A stretch of DNA of 64,000 nt, taken from Streptomyces shenzhenensis. GTDB taxonomy: Bacteria > Actinomycetota > Actinomycetes > Streptomycetales > Streptomycetaceae. Below are positions 8,267-16,217 of the stretch, one piece after another; position 1 is the first letter of the stretch; every line of letters starts with the position of its first letter. Made by a program: the position numbers and the translations under genes. Location of the stretch: the NCBI RefSeq assembly GCF_003688995.1, contig NZ_PENI01000002.1, positions 310,001 through 374,000 of the forward strand, written 5' to 3'. The notes beneath the pieces were generated by a model that saw only the letters and a program-made list of their open reading frames with translations, had not been told where the DNA came from and did no database searches.

Positions 8267-9487
8267 GTGAGCACATTTCAACGGGCGCGGTGCCGGGTGA
8301 CGGCGCACCCCTTCGCGCTGGACACGGCCATCGCGGTGGGCGCGCTGGTGTGCATGGTGGTGGGCTCCTTCGCCGACCCCGGGGGAGAGCACGGCGTCAA
8401 CTGGGGCGTCCGCACCCCCGACCCGCTCAGCCTCGTTCTGATGACCCTCGGCGCCGCCGCCCTCGTCTTCCGGCGCAGCGCCCCCAGATCCGTGCTCGCC
8501 GTCACCGGCACCGCCACCCTCGTCGAGAGCATCACCGGAGACCCACGCGCCCCCGTCGCGATGTGCGTCGTCATCGCGCTGTGCACGGTCGCCGCGACCA
8601 CCGACCGCGCCACCACCTGGCGCGTCGGACTGCTCGCCATGACCGTGCTGACCGGTGCCGCCATGCTCGCCGGCCCCCTGCCCTGGTACGCCCAGGAGAA
8701 CCTGGCCATCATCGCCTGGACCGGCATCGGCGCCACCGCGGGCGACGCCATCCGCAGCCGCCGTGCCGTCGTCCGGGCCATCCGGGAACGCGCCGAACGG
8801 GCCGAACGCACCCGCGAGGAGGAGGCCCGCCGCCGCGTCGCCGAGGAACGCCTGCGCATCGCCCGCGATCTGCACGACGTCGTCGCCCATCACATCGCCC
8901 TCGTCAATGTGCAGGCCGGAGTCGCCGCCCACGTCATGGACAAACGTCCGGACCAGGCGAAGGAGGCCCTCGCCCACGTACGGGAGGCCAGCCGCTCCGC
9001 GCTCAACGAACTCCGCGCCACCGTCGGCCTGCTGCGCCAGACCGGCGACCCCGAGGCCCCCACCGAACCCGCCCCCGGCCTCAGCCGCCTCGACGAGCTC
9101 GCCGGCACCTTCCGCAACGCCGGCCTCCCGGTCGAGGTCGCCCACGCCGAACACGCCGGGACACTGCCCGCCGCCGTCGACCTGGTCGCCTACCGGATCA
9201 TCCAGGAGGCCCTGACGAACGTGCAGAAGCACGCGGGCCCGGACGCCAAGGCCGAGGTCAGCGTCGTACGGGTGGGACCGCTCGTCGAGGTCACCGTCCT
9301 CGACGACGGCGCGACAGCGGACGGCGCCACCACGGCCGGCGGCGGGCACGGGCTGCTCGGCATGCGGGAACGGGTCACCGCCCTCGGCGGCAGCCTCACC
9401 ACCGGTCCCCGGTACGGCGGCGGCTTCCGCGTCCATGCGATCCTGCCCGTCAAGACCCGCACCGCCGCCACGGGGGAGCCCGCATGA
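8267..9487 (+). CDS. NarL-type sensor histidine kinase
   Basis: The 406-residue product has an N-terminal membrane region of about four to five helices (residues 14-160). A charged linker coiled coil follows, then the HisKA_3 dimerisation helix with the phospho-acceptor H203 in DLHDVVAHH. The HATPase domain shows the N box (IIQEALTNVQKHA) and G boxes (DDG, GHGLLGMRERV). It should autophosphorylate on a signal from the membrane and pass phosphate to the response regulator whose ATG overlaps its stop (ATGA at 9484-9487). I start it at GTG 8267; GTG 8225 and an internal GTG at 8297 are alternatives and none has a clear ribosome site. The RND pump 146 bp beyond the regulator is a plausible target. 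Confidence 0.87.
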   Translation: MSTFQRARCRVTAHPFALDTAIAVGALVCMVVGSFADPGGEHGVNWGVRTPDPLSLVLMTLGAAALVFRRSAPRSVLAVTGTATLVESITGDPRAPVAMCVVIALCTVAATTDRATTWRVGLLAMTVLTGAAMLAGPLPWYAQENLAIIAWTGIGATAGDAIRSRRAVVRAIRERAERAERTREEEARRRVAEERLRIARDLHDVVAHHIALVNVQAGVAAHVMDKRPDQAKEALAHVREASRSALNELRATVGLLRQTGDPEAPTEPAPGLSRLDELAGTFRNAGLPVEVAHAEHAGTLPAAVDLVAYRIIQEALTNVQKHAGPDAKAEVSVVRVGPLVEVTVLDDGATADGATTAGGGHGLLGMRERVTALGGSLTTGPRYGGGFRVHAILPVKTRTAATGEPA

Positions 9488-10167
9488 CGATCCGTGTCCT
9501 GCTCGCCGACGACCAGGCACTGCTGCGCAGTGCCTTCCGCGTGCTCGTCGACTCCGAACCCGACATGGAGGTGGTGGGGGAGGCGTCCGACGGCGCGGAG
9601 GCGGTGCGGCTGGCCCGGGAGCAGCGGGCGGACGTCGTCCTCATGGACATCCGGATGCCGGGCACCGACGGCCTTCAGGCCACCCGTCTGATCAGCGCCG
9701 ACCCCGCCCTGGCCCAGGTCCGCGTGGTCATCCTGACCACCTTCGAGGTCGACGACTACGTGGTGCAGGCGCTGCGCGCCGGTGCCTCAGGCTTCCTCGG
9801 CAAGGGCTCGGAACCCGAGGAGCTCCTCAGCGCCATCCGGGTCGCCGCCGGCGGTGAGGCGCTGCTCTCCCCGACCGCCACCAAGGGCCTGATCGCCCGC
9901 TTCCTCGCCCAGGGCGATCTGGCGGACGACGGCCGCGACCCCGCCCGCTCCGACCGGCTGGACGCGCTCACCGGACGGGAGCGCGAGGTACTGGTCCAGG
10001 TCGCCGGCGGCCACTCCAACGACGAGATAGCCGAACGCCTGGAGGTCAGCCCGCTGACCGTGAAGACCCATGTGAACCGGGCCATGGCCAAGCTCGGCGC
10101 GCGGGACCGCGCCCAGCTGGTGGTCATCGCCTACGAGTCAGGGTTGGTACGTCCGAGGATGGACTGA
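9484..10167 (+). CDS. NarL/FixJ-family response regulator
   Basis: This 227-residue regulator has an N-terminal receiver (acidic pair D9/D10, phospho-acceptor D55 in VVLMDIRMP, the conserved Lys in GFLGKG) and a C-terminal LuxR-type helix-turn-helix (LTGREREVLVQVAGGHSNDEIAERLEVSPLTVKTHV). Its start overlaps the kinase stop by four bases, so the pair is translationally coupled. It should bind DNA as a phosphorylated dimer. A GGGCG-CTCACA-CGCCC hairpin stands in the 146-bp leader of the downstream pump, but I see no repeated operator that could be called its binding site with confidence. Confidence 0.92.
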   Translation: MTIRVLLADDQALLRSAFRVLVDSEPDMEVVGEASDGAEAVRLAREQRADVVLMDIRMPGTDGLQATRLISADPALAQVRVVILTTFEVDDYVVQALRAGASGFLGKGSEPEELLSAIRVAAGGEALLSPTATKGLIARFLAQGDLADDGRDPARSDRLDALTGREREVLVQVAGGHSNDEIAERLEVSPLTVKTHVNRAMAKLGARDRAQLVVIAYESGLVRPRMD

Positions 10168-10313
10168 GCTCCACCCGGGCGTACTGCGGCCGGAGTAGGC
10201 CCCGGATAAGGAAATGGACCTGGGGCCGACGGATCGGCCCTCGCGCATGGCTCAGGGTGGTGGTGTGGGCGCTCACACGCCCTTCTGCCCTCACAGAAGA
10301 GAGACCCTGACCC

Positions 10314-13300
10314 ATGTCCTGGCTGTCCAGATTCAGCCTCGCGCAACGGGCCCTGATCGGGCTGATGTCCATCATCGCGATCGTCTTCGGGGCGATCGCG
10401 ATACCGCAGATCAAGCAGCAGCTGCTGCCCACCATCGAGCTGCCGATGGTGTCGGTCATCGCCCCCTACCAGGGTGCGTCCCCCGACGTCGTCGAGAAGC
10501 AGGTCGTCGAACCCCTCGAAGACAACCTCGAAGCCGTCGACGGCATCACCGGCGTCACCTCCACGGCCAGTGAGGGCAGCGCCGTGATCATGGCGTCCTT
10601 CGACTACGGCAACGACACCAAGCGGCTCGTGACCGACGTCCAGCAGGCCGTCAACCGGGCCCGCGCCCAGCTCCCGGACGGCGTCGACCCGCAGGTCATC
10701 TCCGGGTCCACGGACGACATCCCGACCGTGGTGCTCGCCGTCACCTCGGACAAGGACCAGCAGGCCCTCGGCGACCAGCTGGACAAGACGGTCGTCCCGG
10801 ACCTCAAGGGCATCGACGGTGTCGGCCGGGTGCAGGTCGACGGCGTGCGGGACCTCCAGGTCACCGTGACCCCCGACGACAAGAAGCTGGCCGAGGCGGG
10901 TCTCACCCCGGCCGCTCTCGTCCCGGCGCTCCAGGCGGCCGGCGCCACCGTCCCGGCCGGCTCCTTCGACGAGGACGGCGCCAACCGCACCGTCCAGGTC
11001 GGCGGCGGGCTCACCTCGCTCGCACAGATCCGGGACCTGATGGTCACCGGTCAGGGCGGCGGCAAGCCGGTGCGCCTCGGCACCGTGGCCACGGTCAAGG
11101 AGCAGCCGGCCCCGGCCGACTCCATCACCCGCACCGACGGCCGGCCGAGCCTCGCCGTGAACGTCACCATGGACCACGACGGCAGCGCGGTCTCCATCTC
11201 GAACGCGGTCAAGGACAAGCTGCCCGAGCTGCGCAAGGACCTCGGCTCCGGCGCGACCGTCACGGTCGTCAGCGACCAGGGCCCGGCGGTCTCCAAGTCC
11301 ATCAAGGGCCTGACCACCGAGGGCGCCCTGGGTCTTGTCTTCGCGGTCCTCGTCATCCTGGTCTTCCTGGCGTCGGTGCGCTCGACGCTGGTGACGGCGG
11401 TGAGCATCCCGCTCTCGGTCGTCCTCGCCCTGCTCGTGCTGTGGACGCGTGACCTGTCCCTGAACATGCTCACGCTGGGCGCGCTGACGATCGCCATCGG
11501 CCGGGTCGTCGACGACTCGATCGTCGTCCTGGAGAACATCAAGCGGCACCTCGGCTACGGCGAGGAGCGCCAGGCGGCGATCCTGGGTGCCGTCCGCGAG
11601 GTGGCCGGTGCGGTCACCTCCTCGACGCTCACCACGGTCGCCGTCTTCCTGCCGATCGGCCTGGTCGGCGGCATGGTGGGCGCCCTGTTCGGCTCGTTCA
11701 GCCTCACCGTGACGGCCGCCCTGCTGGCGTCCCTGCTGGTGTCGCTGACCGTCGTCCCGGTGCTGTCGTACTGGTTCCTGCGCGCTCCGAAGGGCACCCC
11801 CGAGGACGCGGAGCAGGCCCGCCGCCAGGCGGAGGAGAAGGAGGCGAACAGCCGCCTCCAGCGCCTCTACGTCCCGGTGCTGCAGTTCGCCACGCGCCGC
11901 CGCCTCACCAGCGTCCTGATCGCCGTGGTGGTGCTGCTCGGCACCTTCGGCATGGCACCCCTGCTGAAGACGAACTTCTTCGACCAGGGTGAGCAGCAGG
12001 TCCTCAGCATCAAGCAGGAGCTGAAGCCGGGCACCAGCCTCGCGGCCACGGACGAGCAGGCCGCCCGGGTGGAGAAGCTGCTCGGCGACACCAAGGGCGT
12101 CAAGGACTACCAGGTCACGATCGGCTCGTCCGGCTTCATGGCGGCCTTCGGCGGTGGTACCGACACCAACCAGGCGTCGTACCAGGTGATGCTGGAGGAC
12201 TCGGCGTCCTACGACGACGTGCAGACGCACATCGAGGACGGCCTGGCCGAGCTGAAGGGCATCGGCACCACCACGGTGTCCGCCGGTGACGGCTTCGGCA
12301 GCCAGGACCTGAGTGTCGTCGTGAAGGCGGCCGACGCGGACGCGCTGCGTACGGCGGCGGAGCAGGTGCGCAAGGCCGTGGCCGGGCTCGACCACGTCAC
12401 GGACGTGACGAGCGACCTGGCGCAGAGCGTGCCGCGGATCTCGGTCAAAGCGAACGCGAAGGCCGCCGCCGCGGGCTTCGACGACCAGACGCTGGGCGGC
12501 GCGGTGGCCCAGGCGGTCAAGGGCACGACGGCCGGGAAGGCCACCCTGGACGACACCGAGCGCGACATCGTGATCAGGTCGGCCGAGCCGGCCGAGACGC
12601 TGGCGCAGCTGCGCGCGCTGAACCTGGGCGCGGCGAAGCTGGGCGACATCGCGACGGTGAAGCTGGTGGACGGCCCGGTGTCGATGACCCGGATCGACGG
12701 CCAGCGCGCGGCGACCGTCACCGCGCGGCCGACGGGTGACAACACCGGCGCGGTGAGCACCAAGCTGCAGTCCGAGATCGACGCGCTGAAGCTCCCGGCG
12801 GGGGCGACGGCGGAGATCGGCGGCGTCAGCTCGGACCAGGACAGCGCGTTCAAGAACCTGGCCCTGGCGATGCTCGCGGCGATCGCGATCGTCTTCATGC
12901 TGCTGGTGGCGACGTTCCGGTCGCTGGCCCAGCCGCTGATCCTGCTGGTGTCCATCCCGTTCGCGGCGACCGGCGCGATCGGTCTGCTCATCATCACGGG
13001 TACGCCGATGGGTGTCCCCGCGATGATCGGCATGCTGATGCTGATCGGCATCGTGGTGACGAACGCGATCGTGCTGATCGACCTGATCAACCAGTACCGG
13101 AAGCAGGGGTACGGCGTCGTCGAGGCCGTGGTGGAGGGTGGCCGGCACCGGCTCCGTCCGATCCTGATGACGGCCCTGGCGACTATCTTCGCCCTGCTGC
13201 CGATGGCGCTCGGCGTCACCGGCGAGGGCGGCTTCATCGCCCAGCCGCTCGCGGTGGTGGTGATCGGCGGTCTGATCACGTCGACGCTGCTGACGCTGCT

Positions 13301-13415
13301 GCTGGTCCCGACGCTGTACGCGATGCTCGAACTCCGCAAGGAGCGCCGAGCGAAGAAGCGGGCGGCGAAGAACTCGCCGGGCGACTCGGAGGTACGGGAG
13401 CCGGTGAGCGTCTAG
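10314..13415 (+). CDS. RND-superfamily efflux permease (AcrB/HAE1-like)
   Basis: The 1033-residue length, an N-terminal helix, two large extracytoplasmic loops (about residues 35-330 and 560-840) and two bundles of hydrophobic helices give the classic duplicated RND layout. The proton-relay Asp pair sits in helix 4 (VVDDSIVVLENI, around residue 400). The sequence is closest to the hydrophobe/amphiphile efflux group rather than to mycobacterial MmpL proteins. No membrane-fusion or outer-membrane partner gene is nearby, as expected in an organism without an outer membrane, so it should work alone at the plasma membrane. The ATG follows AGAGAG by about ten bases. It is likely controlled by, or at least linked to, the two-component system just upstream. 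Substrate unknown. Confidence 0.9.
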   Translation: MSWLSRFSLAQRALIGLMSIIAIVFGAIAIPQIKQQLLPTIELPMVSVIAPYQGASPDVVEKQVVEPLEDNLEAVDGITGVTSTASEGSAVIMASFDYGNDTKRLVTDVQQAVNRARAQLPDGVDPQVISGSTDDIPTVVLAVTSDKDQQALGDQLDKTVVPDLKGIDGVGRVQVDGVRDLQVTVTPDDKKLAEAGLTPAALVPALQAAGATVPAGSFDEDGANRTVQVGGGLTSLAQIRDLMVTGQGGGKPVRLGTVATVKEQPAPADSITRTDGRPSLAVNVTMDHDGSAVSISNAVKDKLPELRKDLGSGATVTVVSDQGPAVSKSIKGLTTEGALGLVFAVLVILVFLASVRSTLVTAVSIPLSVVLALLVLWTRDLSLNMLTLGALTIAIGRVVDDSIVVLENIKRHLGYGEERQAAILGAVREVAGAVTSSTLTTVAVFLPIGLVGGMVGALFGSFSLTVTAALLASLLVSLTVVPVLSYWFLRAPKGTPEDAEQARRQAEEKEANSRLQRLYVPVLQFATRRRLTSVLIAVVVLLGTFGMAPLLKTNFFDQGEQQVLSIKQELKPGTSLAATDEQAARVEKLLGDTKGVKDYQVTIGSSGFMAAFGGGTDTNQASYQVMLEDSASYDDVQTHIEDGLAELKGIGTTTVSAGDGFGSQDLSVVVKAADADALRTAAEQVRKAVAGLDHVTDVTSDLAQSVPRISVKANAKAAAAGFDDQTLGGAVAQAVKGTTAGKATLDDTERDIVIRSAEPAETLAQLRALNLGAAKLGDIATVKLVDGPVSMTRIDGQRAATVTARPTGDNTGAVSTKLQSEIDALKLPAGATAEIGGVSSDQDSAFKNLALAMLAAIAIVFMLLVATFRSLAQPLILLVSIPFAATGAIGLLIITGTPMGVPAMIGMLMLIGIVVTNAIVLIDLINQYRKQGYGVVEAVVEGGRHRLRPILMTALATIFALLPMALGVTGEGGFIAQPLAVVVIGGLITSTLLTLLLVPTLYAMLELRKERRAKKRAAKNSPGDSEVREPVSV

Positions 13416-14170
13416 ACAACCCCGAGGCCCGGCCCGCCAAACCGGCGGCCGGGCCTCGGCAGTTCCCGGCCAGGGGCGCGGGGAACCGCGCGCTGAGCCA
13501 CGGCGCACCCGCACAGGCCAGACTCCCGCACCCCCACGGCGCTGAGGCCCCCAGCCACCGGCACGGAGTGATCAGGCGCCAGGGCCAGCCCACCCAGGGG
13601 CGCGGGGAACTGCGCGCTAGGCCACAGTGCACCCGCACAGGCCAGACTCCCGCACCCCCCACGGCGCTGAGGCCCCCAGTCACCGGCGCGTAGTGATCGG
13701 GCGCCAGGGCGAGCCCACCTGGGGGCGCGGGGAACTGCGCGCTGAGCCACGGCGCACCCGCACAGACCGCACTCCCGCACTCGCACGGCGCTGAGGCCCC
13801 CAGTCACCGGCGCGTAGTGATCGGGCGCCAGGGCGAGCCCACCTGGGGGCGCGGGGAACTGCGCGGCCAGCGACAAGGCACCCGCACAGACCACACTCCC
13901 GCACCCCCACGGCGCAAAGGCCCCCAGTCACCGGCACGGAGTGATCAGGCGCCAGGGCGAGCCCACCTAGGGGCGCGGGGAACTGCGCGCTGAGCCACAG
14001 CGCACCCGCACAGGCCACACTCCCGCACCCCTACGGCGCAAAGGCCCCCAGTCACCGGCACGTTCCCATTACAGGCCAGGGCCAGCCCACCCAGGGGCGC
14101 GGGGAACTGAGCGGCCAGCGACAACGCACCCGCACAGACCAACCCCCCACACCCCCACGGCGCCCCCCGC
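13416..14170 (+). repeat. Six-copy tandem array of a 124-bp unit containing the family 1 motif
   Basis: The core GGGGCGCGGGGAACTGCGC (first copy with AACCGCGC) begins at 13473, 13597, 13722, 13846, 13970 and 14094, a period of 124-125 bp. Around it each unit repeats a CCCGCAC..CACGGCGC..GAGGCCCCCAGTCACCGGC segment. The period is not a multiple of three, so the open frames across it shift with every unit and are not genes. The array fills the space between the convergent ends of the pump gene and nadA. Unit-to-unit identity is high, so the expansion is recent or kept uniform by recombination. Confidence 0.9.
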
Positions 14171-15355
14171 CTACGGCAAAGAAAGCATCCGCTCCAGCGC
14201 CAGCTTCGCGTACCGCTCCGTCTCCTCGTCGACCTCGATGCGGTTGACAAGGTTCCCCTCGGCCAGCGACTCCAGGGCCCACACAAGATGCGGCAGGTCG
14301 ATGCGGTTCATGGTCGAGCAGAAGCACACCGTACGGTCCAGGAAGACGATCTCCTTGCCCTCCGGAGCGAAACGGTTCGCCAGCCGCCGTACCAGATTCA
14401 GCTCCGTGCCGACGGCCCACTTGGACCCGGCGGGAGCGGCCTCCAGGGCCTTGATGATGTACTCGGTCGAGCCGACCTGATCCGCCGCCGCCACCACCTC
14501 GTGCCGGCACTCCGGGTGGACCAGCACATTGACCCCCGGGATCCGCTCCCGCACCTCGTTCACCGAGTCCAGACCGAACCGGCCGTGCACCGAGCAGTGC
14601 CCCCGCCACAGGATCGTCCGGGCGTCACGCAACTGGTCCGCCGTCAGCCCGCCGTTCGGCTTGTGCGGGTTGTAGACGACGCAATCCTCCAGGGACATGC
14701 CCAGCTCCCGCACCGCGGTGTTGCGGCCCAGGTGCTGGTCGGGCAGGAAGAGCACCTTCTCGCCCTGCTGGAAGGCCCACTCCAGGGCCCGCCGCGCGTT
14801 CGAGGACGTGCAGATCGTGCCGCCGTGCCGGCCGGTGAAGGCCTTGATGTCGGCGGAGGAGTTCATGTACGAGACGGGCACGACCCGCTCGGCGATCCCG
14901 GCCTCGGTGAGCACGTCCCAGCACTCCGCCACCTGTTCGGCGGTGGCCATGTCGGCCATCGAGCAGCCGGCGGCGAGGTCGGGCAGTACGACCTTTTGGT
15001 CGTCGCTCGTCAGAATGTCGGCGGACTCCGCCATGAAGTGCACACCGCAGAAGACGATGTACTCGGCCTCCGGGCGGGCCGCCGCGTCCCGGGCCAGCTT
15101 GAAGGAGTCGCCCGTGACGTCGGCGAACTGGATGACCTCGTCGCGCTGGTAGTGGTGGCCGAGCACGAAGACCTTGTCCCCGAGCTTCTCCTTGGCCGCC
15201 CGCGCGCGCTCGACCAGATCGGGGTCGGAGGGCGAGGGCAGCTCGCCGGGACACTCGACGCCGCGCTCGCTCTTAGGGTCGGCCTCCCGGCCGAGGAGCA
15301 ACAGGGCAAGGGGGCTCGGCTGTACGTCGAGCTCCGGTATCTGGGCGGTGGTCAC
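14171..15355 (-). CDS. nadA: Quinolinate synthase
   Basis: NadA condenses iminoaspartate with dihydroxyacetone phosphate to quinolinate in NAD synthesis, using a [4Fe-4S] cluster. The three expected cluster cysteines are visible in FCGVHFMAES, GHCSVHGRF and FCSTMNRID, and the GHHYQRDE signature is present. I start at GTG 15355 because GAAAGG lies nine bases ahead of it; the GTG at 15364 sits on top of that site. The product is 394 residues, a normal length. The upstream region has a TATGAT -10 element (minus strand, 15397-15402) and two interleaved inverted repeats shared with erpA. No nadB or nadC is in the window, so the NAD operon is split here or its other genes lie elsewhere. Confidence 0.95.
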   Translation of the reverse strand: MTTAQIPELDVQPSPLALLLLGREADPKSERGVECPGELPSPSDPDLVERARAAKEKLGDKVFVLGHHYQRDEVIQFADVTGDSFKLARDAAARPEAEYIVFCGVHFMAESADILTSDDQKVVLPDLAAGCSMADMATAEQVAECWDVLTEAGIAERVVPVSYMNSSADIKAFTGRHGGTICTSSNARRALEWAFQQGEKVLFLPDQHLGRNTAVRELGMSLEDCVVYNPHKPNGGLTADQLRDARTILWRGHCSVHGRFGLDSVNEVRERIPGVNVLVHPECRHEVVAAADQVGSTEYIIKALEAAPAGSKWAVGTELNLVRRLANRFAPEGKEIVFLDRTVCFCSTMNRIDLPHLVWALESLAEGNLVNRIEVDEETERYAKLALERMLSLP

Positions 15356-15386
15356 GACACGCACCCTTTCTATTTTTCGTCAACCT

Positions 15387-15451
15387 GACGCTATCTATCA
15401 TAACCGGTTCACGTCACTTTGACGATGGCGATAGCGTCCATGTGACGTGAA
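15387..15451. promoter_or_regulatory. Two interleaved perfect inverted repeats in the nadA-erpA divergent region
   Basis: Repeat A is GACGCTATC at 15387-15395 with its complement GATAGCGTC at 15430-15438. Repeat B is TTCACGTCAC at 15408-15417 with GTGACGTGAA at 15442-15451. The order is A-B-A'-B', so the arms cannot all pair as simple nested hairpins. That looks more like paired operators than a terminator. The nadA -10 element (TATGAT on the minus strand) lies between A and B, so a bound protein would block it. The remaining leader up to 15617 shows nothing I can name apart from the erpA ribosome site GGGAGAG. Confidence 0.5.
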
Positions 15452-15617
15452 TCCCGGCCGAGCCGCTCACGGACCGCTCCCCGTGCGCACGGGCGTGTGC
15501 GAGCATGAACCCAGAGGAAAAACGCGACAACGCGAATGCCCGGCCCGGAATGAATCCGCGGACCCGCCGGTTGCACTCGTCGGCAAGCAGTCTCCGTACA
15601 ACCCGGGAGAGATGTAG

Positions 15618-15974
15618 ATGTCCGTATCGGACGAGACCACCACCGTCACCGACGGCATCATCCTGACCGACGCCGCCGCGTCCAAGGTCAAGGCCCTGCT
15701 CGACCAGGAAGGCCGTGACGACCTCGCGCTGCGCGTGGCCGTCCAGCCCGGCGGCTGCTCCGGCCTGCGCTACCAGCTCTTCTTCGACGAGCGCTCCCTC
15801 GACGGGGACGTGGAGAAGGACTTCGGCGGGGTCAAGGTCGTCACCGACCGCATGAGCGCTCCGTACCTCGGCGGCGCCACCATCGACTTCGTGGACACGA
15901 TCGAGAAGCAGGGCTTCACGATCGACAACCCGAACGCAACCGGCTCCTGCGCCTGCGGCGACTCCTTCAACTGA
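15618..15974 (+). CDS. erpA: A-type iron-sulfur cluster insertion protein (HesB/IscA/ErpA family)
   Basis: This 118-residue protein carries the three cluster-binding cysteines of the A-type carriers: C47 in GGCSGL and C111/C113 in the C-terminal CACGDSF. It receives [4Fe-4S] or [2Fe-2S] clusters and inserts them into target enzymes in the cytosol. Its divergent neighbour NadA is itself a [4Fe-4S] enzyme, and the Rieske and Bfd proteins elsewhere in the window also need clusters. A GGGAGAG site precedes the ATG. I use the symbol erpA for the family; in actinobacteria the same gene is often simply called an iron-sulfur insertion protein. Confidence 0.9.
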   Translation: MSVSDETTTVTDGIILTDAAASKVKALLDQEGRDDLALRVAVQPGGCSGLRYQLFFDERSLDGDVEKDFGGVKVVTDRMSAPYLGGATIDFVDTIEKQGFTIDNPNATGSCACGDSFN

Positions 15975-16049
15975 GCCACACCCCACACCACAGGAAAGGC
16001 GGCGCCCCCTACCAACAGGGGCCGCCGCCTCCACCCACCCCGCCAGCCC

Positions 16050-16210
16050 CCCAAAGGGGCGCGGGGAACTGCGCGATCAGCCACGACGCCGCCGCAGCCG
16101 ACCGACGGCATACCACGGCTGCCCCAGCGAAGCACACGGCGCGATCGGCTGCGCCCCAAAGGGGCGCGGGGAACTGCGCGATCAGCCACGACTCTGCCGC
16201 AGCCGACCGA
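16050..16210 (+). repeat. Two copies of the family 1 repeat between erpA and the next gene
   Basis: The core GGGGCGCGGGGAACTGCGC begins at 16056 and 16161, 105 bp apart. Each copy is preceded by CCCCAAA so that CCCC-AAA-GGGG can form a small hairpin, and is followed by GATCAGCCACGAC and a run ending in CCGACGGCATA. It sits between convergent gene ends, 82 bp after the erpA stop. Confidence 0.85.
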
Positions 16211-16217
16211 CGGCATA

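Noticed and set aside
6183..8276. A 697-codon minus-strand frame across pspA and the repeat region
   Set aside because: Its left part is the mirror image of pspA and pspAA codons and its right part is low-complexity; no start or domain supports it.
10131..13514. A 1127-codon open frame on the minus strand opposite the RND pump
   Set aside because: It is rich in His/Arg/Gln/Asp with no motif, and mirrors the pump's codon bias; such antisense frames are expected in very GC-rich genes.
13412..14018. Repetitive minus-strand frames in the 124-bp array
   Set aside because: The 124-bp period shifts the frame each unit, so the peptides are by-products of the DNA repeat.
13473..14160. The regularly spaced repeats as a CRISPR array
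   Set aside because: The units are over 100 bp, the spacers are themselves repeated, and no cas gene is near.
15505..15667. A small frame from an ATG at 15505 running into erpA
   Set aside because: It overlaps the erpA ribosome site and start in another frame and has no ribosome site of its own.
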